A stretch of 33,112 nt of DNA from a virus: positions 1 to 33,112 of IMG/VR virus record IMGVR_UViG_3300009159_000187; one strand, 5' to 3'. The first letter of the stretch is position 1; each line of letters starts with the position of its first letter. Below, in pieces: positions 7,760-18,700 of this stretch. Under the pieces are notes generated by a model. It saw nothing but the letters and a program-made list of their open reading frames with translations. It was not told the DNA's origin and did no database searches. A program made the translations under genes and the position numbers.

Positions 7760-8977
7760 TTATTTCACCATTACAATTGCTTTGACGGTGCCTTCGCCTG
7801 ATGTAGTTTTGTCTACTAATGCACGACCAATACTATTAAATGCGGTTACTTCACCTTCTTTGGCAGCACGGGCAAAACCTTTGCCAGCACTTACTAGTCT
7901 GTCGCCTTTTTTGACTTCACCTATAACTTTAACCTGTACTCTTCCGCTAAGTGCGATTGGAGGGTGAGTGTCATTTTCTCCTGCCATACTATTCATTAAG
8001 TATGCCGCTGTGTTACTGACAACTCCAAAAACTGTTTCGCTTAAGTCATCAACTACAGCAGTAACTTCTTCGGCGCCACCTAATTCAACAACAGTGCCTA
8101 CTTCATAAACTGCGTCGGCTGCAAAGCGTTCTGCCAAGTCAGCGTATGTTGCTTGAATTCTTGCGCCGGCTGCTAATGTCCAGATACCTGAAATTACGCC
8201 ACCACCTGCGATTGTTGCTGTAGTAATCTTAGTAGGTGTAATGTTTCCTGTAAACGCATTAATACCATTACCACCTGTTAGATAATCAGAAACATTACCG
8301 TTTGTATATGTTCCACTAGGATTAAACATCACTCCATTTGCATACATATACTTGTCGCACTTGATACCGTTCAAACTGTTTATACCAAATGCAATATTAC
8401 CTGAACTTACTACTAATCCGTTACCACCTGAGGCTGCATTACCGACTAATGTCCAAGTACCTGTAATAGTACCTGTTGTAGTAGGTGCACCTGTACTAAT
8501 TGTTTGTGTTGTTATTGCTCCGGCGACTGCTGAAGTAATTGTTGCTTGACCTACTGTTAAATCCGCAGATACTGTAGCTGAACGAACACTCAATGTATCT
8601 GATGCCAAAGAATTCGTTACTGATAGATTATTTGTTGCTATATTACCGGTAACTGTTAAATTGCCTAATGTTGCACTACCACCTGAATTCGTTGATGTTA
8701 ATGTAAGCCAAGCGATTGAACTAGTAGTTCCGTCAGCCGGGCACACATTTAATGTGTTCAGTGTAGTATTAAACCATAACTGTCCCTTTAGTGGGTTTGC
8801 AGGGGGTGTATCACTTGCAAAGTTCTCTATTACCCTGACAAAGTTAGTATTTAGGGCTTGTCCATACCCCGCATAGTTTCGTCCCGGTAAACTTAGTGAG
8901 GTACTAACCGTGTTAATAGTACCATCCTGAATTGTAGTCAGTGTTGTACCGTTACTTCTAATTATTGTATAAGCCAT
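7760..8977 (-). CDS. Tail-fibre-like structural protein with DLAE-type C-terminal domain (405 aa)
   Basis: Three zones are visible. Residues 1-80 carry GRNYAGYGQALNTNFVRVIENFA and NPLKGQLWFNTTLNTLNV, a segment I recall as an N-terminal attachment module of phage structural proteins. Residues about 95-160 are short Ser/Thr/Val/Ala repeats (LTVTGNI, LSVTNSL, LSVRSATV, LTVGQATI) of the kind that form triple-stranded beta-helical fibre shafts. From about 280, ATYADLAERFAADAVYEVGTVV opens a compact beta domain with LSGRVQVKVIGEVKKGDRLV and a final VKAIVMVK, similar to C-terminal domains of other phage fibres; some such domains are intramolecular chaperones or self-cleaving. No catalytic residue is assigned here. 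A late-promoter motif and a GGAG ribosome site precede it. Confidence 0.75.
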   Translation of the reverse strand: MAYTIIRSNGTTLTTIQDGTINTVSTSLSLPGRNYAGYGQALNTNFVRVIENFASDTPPANPLKGQLWFNTTLNTLNVCPADGTTSSIAWLTLTSTNSGGSATLGNLTVTGNIATNNLSVTNSLASDTLSVRSATVSADLTVGQATITSAVAGAITTQTISTGAPTTTGTITGTWTLVGNAASGGNGLVVSSGNIAFGINSLNGIKCDKYMYANGVMFNPSGTYTNGNVSDYLTGGNGINAFTGNITPTKITTATIAGGGVISGIWTLAAGARIQATYADLAERFAADAVYEVGTVVELGGAEEVTAVVDDLSETVFGVVSNTAAYLMNSMAGENDTHPPIALSGRVQVKVIGEVKKGDRLVSAGKGFARAAKEGEVTAFNSIGRALVDKTTSGEGTVKAIVMVK

Positions 8978-9001
8978 TTCTATATTACTCCGCTTTGTAA
9001 T

Positions 9002-9009
9002 TATTTATC
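9002..9009 (-). promoter_or_regulatory. T4-type late promoter (GATAAATA) for the 405-aa fibre gene
   Basis: GATAAATA matches the T4 late -10 consensus TATAAATA at 7 of 8 bases. It is part of the longer AAGATAAATA, identical to sites at 9784-9793 and 29931-29940. It follows the stop of the 206-aa gene directly and lies 24 bases before the fibre ATG, leaving room for a short leader with GGAG. Confidence 0.6.
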
Positions 9010-9630
9010 TTAAATTGTCACTAGATTAGTTAGACTCTGTATTCGAACCGTATAATCTATCTGAATTTGTCTATTCAAACTCTTTTGAACCGGGTGAAAT
9101 ATAACATGGGTCAATAACTTAGTTAATTCATTACCCGCATCATCTGTCCCGTAATTCCCTAATAATCCCAACTCATCAAACACATAGTTTGACTCCATTT
9201 GTGTTCCGTTATCAAACGCTAATTGTCCAGAAGGCTCACCGTAATCTAGTAAACACTGGACAATAATATCAGTATAAACCTTACCTGTAGTATGATTTAC
9301 ACTCATTTTATTTCTAATTGGATTATCATTCAAAATGCTAGTATCATCAATAATCTTAGTATATGTTTGATTGTATAAGCTAGCATTTTGACCTAATGTA
9401 TTTGTAGGGAGATAAGTGATAATACCAGTCTGGTCAACGCTACTGCCCCCATTACCAAATGCAATCTTAAAGATAGCACCCTGACCTCTACTACTTAACG
9501 AGTCTGCGATAGCTACGCTGATATTTTCATAGTGTATGGCGTTGTGGCCGTCATAAAAGACTTCCCCGTCGTTAGGATCGTAGACTTTTAAAAAGCCCTC
9601 AATTGTTAGTGGAATATTGACTTTTGACAT
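9010..9630 (-). CDS. Virion structural protein (206 aa), probable baseplate/fibre adaptor
   Basis: A beta-rich protein of the type found after the large baseplate genes in aquatic T4-like phages. Residues 5-37 include IPLTIEGFLKVYDPNDGEV and HNAIHYENIS. The middle has GQGAIFKIAFGNGGSSVDQTG, and the end IQIDYTVRIQSLTNLVTI is a strand-rich terminus. The start ATG shares its first base with the TAA of the upstream 49-aa gene (TAATG). The VYDPNDGEV segment resembles IYDPNSKEV in that gene, so the two may bind the same partner. No enzymatic motif is seen. A minor baseplate or fibre-attachment role is inferred from location and composition. Confidence 0.75.
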   Translation of the reverse strand: MSKVNIPLTIEGFLKVYDPNDGEVFYDGHNAIHYENISVAIADSLSSRGQGAIFKIAFGNGGSSVDQTGIITYLPTNTLGQNASLYNQTYTKIIDDTSILNDNPIRNKMSVNHTTGKVYTDIIVQCLLDYGEPSGQLAFDNGTQMESNYVFDELGLLGNYGTDDAGNELTKLLTHVIFHPVQKSLNRQIQIDYTVRIQSLTNLVTI

Positions 9631-9779
9631 TAATTATCGCCCCGCATTTGTACCAGAACTTCTTTGCTATTCGGATCGTAAATTTTAACAGCAGAACTGA
9701 ATAAAAACCCGCTCTGTTCATTTGGCTTAGATTCGGGTTTTTCGTCAGGTTTTTCTGATTTTTCAGTATTTTCATTCAT
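9630..9779 (-). CDS. 49-aa protein sharing a motif with the 206-aa structural protein
   Basis: A complete small frame fills the gap between the giant gene and the 206-aa gene, with its stop overlapping the next ATG as TAATG. Residues 1-22 are highly charged and Pro/Glu/Lys-rich (NENTEKSEKPDEKPESKP), so probably disordered. Residues 25-48 read FLFSSAVKIYDPNSKEVL and end VQMRGDN, which parallels FLKVYDPNDGEV in the 206-aa protein. A late-promoter motif ends only 4 bases before the ATG, so a transcript from it would be nearly leaderless; read-through from upstream may supply the ribosome site. It may be a shortened paralogue or a separate small virion protein. Confidence 0.66.
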   Translation of the reverse strand: MNENTEKSEKPDEKPESKPNEQSGFLFSSAVKIYDPNSKEVLVQMRGDN

Positions 9780-9783
9780 AATT

Positions 9784-9791
9784 TATTTATC
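9784..9791 (-). promoter_or_regulatory. T4-type late promoter (GATAAATA) after the giant gene
   Basis: GATAAATA within AAGATAAATA lies between the stop of the giant gene (9796-9794) and the 49-aa ATG at 9779. It matches the late consensus TATAAATA at 7 of 8. The spacing to the 49-aa start is short, so the natural target may be the 206-aa gene downstream. Confidence 0.55.
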
Positions 9792-9793
9792 TT

Positions 9794-12700
9794 TTAATAA
9801 TATCCGTTCTTTAAGAATCTGACAACTTCAGTATCACTAATCTGTAACGGGTCTCCGGCGGTATTATAAACACTAGTATTCCAAGTGACATTATAATATT
9901 TGTCATCTAATCTTCTTTTCGGTGTCAATCCATAGATAGTATCATATGTTACATGTACGTCTGCTGGACTTGTACCCAAAACTCCACGGGTTAATCCTGA
10001 TAAAGTATTATTCAGTATGTCTACTCTACTAAATCGTATCTTTTCCCCGTTAATGACAACAATATCTCCCAATCTTGTAGATACAGTTAGTACATCATTT
10101 GCTTCCACACCATTATAGAAAATAATTGCATTTCTATTATTAAAAGTGGTTAGTTTATAATAAGAACTAGGTAATGTCATGGTGTCTGTTTTTATAATAA
10201 TGTCTTTTACTTTTGTTGTTTCGAACTGAACGTATATGAACTTAGTATTACCCACTAAACTAACGGTTGTTGTTTCATCTATAACATCTACTACATTATT
10301 TACATTATATAGGTATATAGTATTATCACCTTGTTGTAAATTAGTGACTAACCAAGTACCGTCATCATCATTTGCGCGGTAAATATCAGTATTTCCTTTA
10401 TTATCTATACTGATATCAAAACTCAATGAATTTGGAGTAGGACCATCTACCATACTTGTTACCACTACTATATCGTCATATTCAACACTAGCTAAAATAT
10501 TAATCTTATTTTGTAACTTTTTCAATAAAATAGCAGATGCACTACCGGTATTAATTCGTTGTACTAATTTTAAATTAGTATTATTAGTTATAGTATCTAC
10601 CGTATAACCCTTACCGTTAATTACAACTGAATCTCCTACTAGTAATTCAGAAGTAAATAATGTTCCGGATCCTGTTACGGTGTCAGTATCTGCTGTTACT
10701 GTTATAGTACCAGTCAATGTATATAACGTGGGACTATATCTTAAATTAGACGGGTCAACTCTTTTTCCATTAATTGTAACCCATGCTCTACGACTATCAT
10801 TGTACTGAAGAAACTCAGCGTTAGGATCAGTAGTAGGATTAATTGGTTGTTCAATTTTAAAAGTCAATTCGTCTTTCCATACATAACCACCACCTATATG
10901 ATTTTCTGCTAGTTCAGGAAGTACAGGAGTTGTTAGTGTTGAATTAGTATATAATCTGTATGGGTAATATGTTACACCACCAAAAACATATGTACTTTCG
11001 GCTTTTACATAGTATGCGTTGTCATTAAGATTGTCAGACCCAACTAAGCCATCTATTCTAACTAAATCTCCGCTATCAAAATCAGGATCAATTGCTGTTA
11101 CTACAGTGATATAATCTTTATTAGTTAAAGTATAAACTGGCGCTACATTAATACCGGTTCTCTCTTTAGTTTCTAAGTATAATCTCTGAGTTTCATTGTA
11201 TGTAGTAATAGATAAAATATCAGTAGATACCAGTGACCCAGCAGAAATTAATGTAATTGTTAACTCGTTTGTTGCTGAGTTAATACTATATTCGGTTATT
11301 GGTGCTAATCTTAAACCATTCAATTCTACTATTGAATTTACGTCATTGGTACCACCCACAAAACCTTTTACTGTAAAGGTATCTTGTCCGTTAGTATCAT
11401 CACCTGTGAATAGTTGTGTAGTTGGAAGGCTATACATATATTCGCTCGGATTCAAATCGTTAACACTAGTATCTAGTAATGCAAATGAAATATAATCAGT
11501 TTCTTGGTCATACAGTTGGTTGAATACAATTCTAGCAAAGTTATAAGACCCATAAACAAAGGTTACAAGATAGTCAATTAAATAATCTAATTCTCTACCA
11601 TTATAATATACCACCGGCTTAGTAATTAATGGCTTGAATTCAATACCTAAATGAATTTCACTAAACCCTGTTTCTTCATTCACACGCAATGGTATTAATT
11701 GACTATTACTGCGTAATATTTGTTTACCGTTACCTGCTTCATATATTTCTACCAGTATAGATTCCGTAGAACTTATTGCATTGCTTAGTGTAATAGTTTT
11801 AGTAATCCAATTAACAGAATAACTTATAGGATTAGATAATGTTGTTAAATCTTCATAAATTCTTCTACCAGTTTTTTGTACATCATTCATTAAGAAAACG
11901 CTTAGGTGTATTGGATTCTTTACCATCTTATCAAAATCGATAGTCAATGATAATGGTAATTTTACAGTCTTAGAAACCATGTTGAATCCGGTATGTTCAT
12001 AGAATTTTTTAGTAGCTAGCAAACTTGAATTATCCCAATATGAACCCGGTGCAGTAGTAACACGCATCAATAGTGTGTCACTCATAACACCGGCTACTAA
12101 TTCTTCTGGTCCATAACCGTATAAGAAATCACTTCCCTTAACTACACTGAACGGTTCCTTAGTTGTAATATATGAAACATCACTCCATGTTACTCCATCC
12201 ATACTTCTAAGTATAGTGGCTTTTTCTCCTACAGCATAGAAATAAGTACCATCATATGACACATTATTTAAATTTACTTCAGTGATATCACTGTTGGTTA
12301 GTTGAATCCACGTTATACCATCTGTTGATGATAGTAATGTACCATTATTACCCACAATTACAAATCTACCGTTAGCATACACACCGTTGTTAAGTGTGTC
12401 TGTTATTGCAGATCCGGAAATTACTGCAGGTGTCCAGTTTGACCCGTTTATACCATAATATATTTCACTATTTTCTCCGGCAACTACTAGTAGATCACCG
12501 GAATTAATAATAGTATTGAATGACGACCTAGAAATATTAGGCGTTGATAATTCCCAGTTGCTTCCGTCTAAGCTATTTAAAATAACAGATACAGTTATTG
12601 TAGTTGGTGCTGATGTTTCTGCTCCGGATAGTATTTGATTGCCACCACCCACTGCAACAAAGCCTTGGTAGTTTTCTGAGTCTACGTATGTAATATCTTT

Positions 12701-15700
12701 GATATCATATGATAATCTTCCACCAAATGTATATATAGGTACCCATACAATACCATCTTGGCTTCGGTATATTCTTTCTCCAACTGCATAATAGAAACCG
12801 TCTGCAAAAATAACATCGTTCAACCTGTCAGGAGGAATACTGATAGGACTACTATCAAAATTATCATTTCCATATGGAGCTTTATCAAATAATATAGGAT
12901 TACCGGTTGTTACCCAATTCTTAGCATCAAAGCTAACTATCATTGGATTAAGCAACGTTCTAGTAGTAACAACATATTGGTCATCAAAGTATGATATTCC
13001 CGTAATATCTAAAACCATGTCAGCAATATTAAAATTATCCCACGTTATTCCATCTTCACTAATCAAAACAAATGAAGTGTTATTTGAATCTCCTACTGCT
13101 ACATAACGATTACCATCATTTAATATTGCTTTAATATTAGCGTTGCGTGGGTAAAACGGTTGATCCTGTAGTTCAAAATCTAAGGATAATTCATCATCCG
13201 GACTAAAACTATTACCATAATATGTATTGTTTGGATAAGTAATACCTTTAACTAGTTGTTGCAAATCCTTAGGAGGCATATTAATTGCTGGCTCATAGTA
13301 TGCCACAATTCTGTCTAATGCGTTTAGCATTCTATCACTACTTTCAATTGTAGCCCACTTAGTCTTATCAAACGTTCTATCGTTATTACTTTCTACACAG
13401 CGCCAAACTTTATTATCGTATGTTACGATTGAGGTACTATCATATTTGTAATTCATTCCGTAGTAGATAGGCTCAGGCGCATATGCAAAACTATTAGTAT
13501 TTGCCAAATACGTGAATTCGTTGTATCTTACCGGGAGTCTCATGCTGATATCTTTGTATACTTCAACTTGAGTATCATTGATTGGTTTTAAATAATATAA
13601 ACTGTATAAACCAACAGCAGTACCAGTAACGTTAACATATTGTATGCCGTTTAGGTCATTAACATATTGTATAAAAATGATTGCATCGTTGCGACCGGTT
13701 ATTCCGCCCAAACTAGAGCCTGGAATTATAATTGTGTCCCCGTTTGAATACTTACTGCCTGGATCCAATATCTTAATAGTATATTGATTTGTCGGAATAT
13801 TTGGATCAAATTTTGGTCTGTGAATTTCAATCTTAGCCCCATTGGAACTAGTGTCATCATATGTGAATGGGGCTACTACAGTGTAAAAATATATGCGAGT
13901 ACCTTGTATTTGGCCGGGTTTTAATGTAGTAGGTTCGTAGTTTAACCCAACAACCGCATTGTTATCAACATTAACTACTTGCGTAATTGGTAATACAGCA
14001 CCCTGGAAACTAGCTAGATTTGCATCTATTGCAATACCGATTGCAGTAAAAGTTTTTATTGGCCCGTTATTAATTGGTGTACCTGTTACTGTACACGTAT
14101 CTACTCTTCCATTAGAACCAGAAATCCCAGTGATGCGAATTACTAAATTGTTTGCAGGAGTAGTACCGTTAAATCTACTTCCATCCATATACACTAAGTC
14201 GTTTACTTGGTATCCACTACCATAATAGAAAGGACTAACGGTTGCGGTGTAAGAACTGCCATTTGATGTTATATTGAATCTTGCATTAGTGCCAGTACCA
14301 TTAGTAGTATCACCCAATTGAGGATTTGCGTATACTCTTTCAACTGCTGTTACTGTAATTACACAATCATTAGTAGTATTTGCTCCGGCCAAACTAGAAC
14401 CCAACAATCTAATAACATCATTCTGTCTATATGCCGCGCCAACGGTTGTCATTGTCACTGAATAATTTCCTCCTAAGAGAACATTATTGATTGTAAATTT
14501 AGCATCAGTCGAGCCACTTATACTTGCAGTAGCTGTCATGTTAGTATAGGATCTACTATAATATAACAATGTCATATTACTAGAACTCTTGTCATTAATT
14601 GTTCTACTAAAAGGACTTGACCAAAATTCATCTGGACGCCATACTTCTACCTTAGGAACATAACTAGTTCTATCAAATCGCAACGTGTTTTGTACACCTC
14701 TAATCAAATTGTTACTTGTTATAGGAATAGCACGTGCTGTTAATTCAAATTTATATGTAGTTGTAATAGCTTGAAAGGTTGGTTTGAATATGAATCTATC
14801 AGCTCCTCTTAGACTATTTGCAAGAGTCTTATGCAATGTAATTGAGATAATTTCTGATTGGTCCACAGTCGCTACTACATATACATAATAGTAACCATTC
14901 TTAATAGAGCCACCGCTACCATCTATCACAGTTGACTTAATCATATCTCCTGTCTGTAGGAATGTAGTAGGTACTAATACCGTGTGATTAATATAGTTAA
15001 TTTGCGTATCTTCGAATGTTATTTCAAAACTATTAGTTACTATTATTTCCGGAGTCACTGCATAATTTTCACCCGGGTCTACTACCTTTATACCTATAAC
15101 TCTATCACCACTCATTATAGGTAATAAACTAGCTTCGCGGGTAGGGATAGGATAAATTTCCGTATCAATATAAGCGGTGACTACGGGAGGATCGATATAG
15201 TTACGACCTGTGTCTAATACGATAACTCCTGGTAAATCCATATAAACAGTAGTACCTGGATAATGAGCAGTTACTAGAGAATTGTTTAAACCTCTTGTTA
15301 ATCCCGAAACACGGCCAGTTTCTCTGTCAACAGTTGAATACCCAATAAGTTCATTATCAATTTTCATTGTGCCTACTATAGGTATACCTCTACCATTGTC
15401 TACAAACAACACATTACTTGTAGTTGTCATGTACTTTACAATTACTGCTACTATTGAATCTGAAATAGTATCTAAACTTAATCCGTAACCACTATACCAA
15501 TTTGAATAGACAGAGTTTTGCCATACATCATCTGTAATTGAAAATTCATTATCTCCATAATTTGGAGATTCAAATACTAATTTTGGAGTTTCGAATTTAT
15601 CAATGCTTGCATTGTACTTTGGTGGCAAATCAAAATCAGTAATGTCACCGGTATATGTATCCAATGCATTATACTTGAATCCTAACTCTTTTATTACAGT

Positions 15701-18700
15701 GTGATATGGTTTAGTTTCATTAATAAATCCACTAATTAAATTCTCGTTATCACGTTGATATTTCTTTTCTTGCTCTAAATTACGCACTGTATATACTACA
15801 TCTGCAAAACTAGTTTTATTTAACCATGGCAAGTAATTATGAGCATCAGTATTCTCACTCTGAATATACTCAAACATCAATATCAAACTCTTGTTTCTAT
15901 ACGCTAATAAAGGACCAGTATAGATTTGTTCGTTCAATGCTCTAATAATATTTCTAGTTTCAGTTGACGGGTATCCATCATACACAACAGTATCATAGAA
16001 ATTATCGCCAAATCCAATCTTATTAGTTTGGTAATCCCATAGGGTATCTAAGAATTTTATAGTACCGTTTTGCAAACCAATACGTACCCAAGAACCAGAA
16101 GTATAAACATGTACTTCACGATTACCTTGACTATTTTGTGCAATACCTACTATCAATCCTTCTTTAGGTGTTAATCTTAGTAAGTCTGGATAAGATGCTA
16201 CTTCAATGGCAGCCTTTGTTTTATCACTATATCCATCTTGCCACCAATAAGTATGAGTCCAATAATTTCTAGTATTATGATAATCACCGTGGTCAGTTAA
16301 GAATGTTAGATTACCAAATTCACTTACTGTATATTTTGCTAAAATACTATTAGCATATTCTAAGTAATTTTCTAATGCTTTGAATCTATTAATAAAGAAC
16401 CCTTGTCTTGGTCTTACATTAACACCAATTTGTAAATAGCTAGGTAAGTTAATATTAGGTACAGTAGCACCAGATTCATCTACACCAGCAAAGCTATCTA
16501 GTAACCTATCATATAAACTTTCAGGATATGTATATCCACGCAGTTTGTTAACAAAGCCCGGCAAGAAATCTTCGGGGAAATTGCTTCTTATTAATTTGAA
16601 TTCATTATGTGTAGGTGTTTCACCGGAACCAGTACTAAAACCAATATGCATATTAGTTTGTAAACCGTTGATATATTCTCTACTATTGTATATTGCAAAT
16701 GTGTCTGGTCTTAATGGTGCAAGATAACTTATACCTGAACTCTGTGGATTAGTAATATACTGTTCTATAACACTATCAGTTAATGTTTTACCACCGTACA
16801 GTTTATTAGTTTGTCTAACCCAGAAATAATATTTTGTAACCAAATTGTGATTTGAATTAACTGCAAATGAAGTTGTGTAACGTTCTAAATCGTAGGTAGT
16901 ACCAACACCAACGTAGAATGCAGGTGTTACATCACTTTCTATCCAAGAATAAACTGCAACAGTACTTCCAGGGAATACACTACCCCAATACTTTGCGTTA
17001 TAAACTAAATCATCTTGGTGATAATTCATAAATTTGACGTTACTAGTATCAAACCATAATTTACCAATATGTGCTTTGCCCCATACTATAGTACCGGTAT
17101 CAACATTAATACTATTATATCCTGCAGGATCAGTCATAGAGATAAAATCTAAATTTTCTGCAATTGCACCTAATAATTTTCCACTCAACGGATCAAAATA
17201 GTCTAATGAATTTAGATTACTATCATCTAAGTTATTATACAATTGTATCTTTTTAATTTTAGATACGTCTACCACCGGGCTAGATTTTCTATGCACAGAC
17301 CAGTTTGGTTTTCTTTCAGTATTTTGATATATTACTGCTCTACCGCCCACATTATCAGATTTGAAGTTAGGGCTACCTACCATAACAACATAATCATTAA
17401 ATGTAACAGTAGACCCATACATTGGCTTTTTACCGTAATTAGGTTCTAAATCATTTAATGATTGTGAATAGATATATTGTCCGGTGTTTAATAAACTTTC
17501 GGCATATGGTTTAACATAATCATACATGTAAACAGCGCCTGCTTCAGTGGCCTCATCTTGGAATGTTGTCAAATTACTATCAAATACCGTATCATTGTGT
17601 GCGTAATCATCATCACTAAAATCAAATTTAGTGCTTACAAATCTTGATCCTGTTGGGGCTGATACCACAAAACTATTAAATTCATTGAATTGAACATTAT
17701 GTCCAAATGTTGTACTATTCTGTGGGTGAGGATTTCTAATCACTTGTGTTTTAGTATACGGGGCTATTCCTAATTCATAATAATAATTTCCGTTGAACAC
17801 TTGCAATGTTAATTTGTTATTATCCTGAGATAAGTTCATATCACGTAATCTAATAACCAATCTATCATCTTCAGTAACATATGCAAATACGTTTGTTACA
17901 TTAGCTACGTTAATAGCGTCTGCTATATCATATGCATCACCATTTGGAAACGGTACGCTTTGACCATTAACTAATAGATAACTTGCACCCAATACATTGT
18001 TGGCAGCAATAAATGCAGTAACTCTACCAAAACGTTTGCCTTCATTAGTATAACGATAAACAGCACCTTCTTGCCCAGCTGGTGCAGTTGGTATTGCATC
18101 ATCTGCTTGTGTAGCTGTTGTTATACCACTACGGTCATATGGTGCACCAACAAGTAATTCACTTCCTGTACTATTACATGACACACTTGTACCAAATTGT
18201 TGTCCTGCAATTACGCCATTATAGCCCTCGTAACTTGCTAATTGTTGTTCTAATACAAAGTTTACGCTACTTAATGTAACAATGTCTCCTGCAAAAACAC
18301 GCGGGCCAATCAATACTAAGTTTAATATTACTACATATTTGCTAGTAGATAATCTAATGCCATTAATGAAAATTTGACTTCCACGTCCAGGACTAAATGG
18401 CAAATATAATGCATAGAATGAGAACGGAGGACTATCATATTGTACAGTCCATGATTCAACTAATCTTGAATGTACATATACATAACCAACATCAGCTATT
18501 ACCGGTAAATCAGGATTAGGGCTATATCTAAAGTTGGCTTTAGGAGCACCAACAAATAGTTTTGAACCATCATAATTTGTTGCAATGCTATATCCATAGT
18601 TGTCGCCAGCTTGGCTAAATGTTCCTGCATTTATTAAATTCAGCAATGAGTAATTGTTGTTTACTGTTCTTAAGAATGCATTATCACCATCAATATTTGT

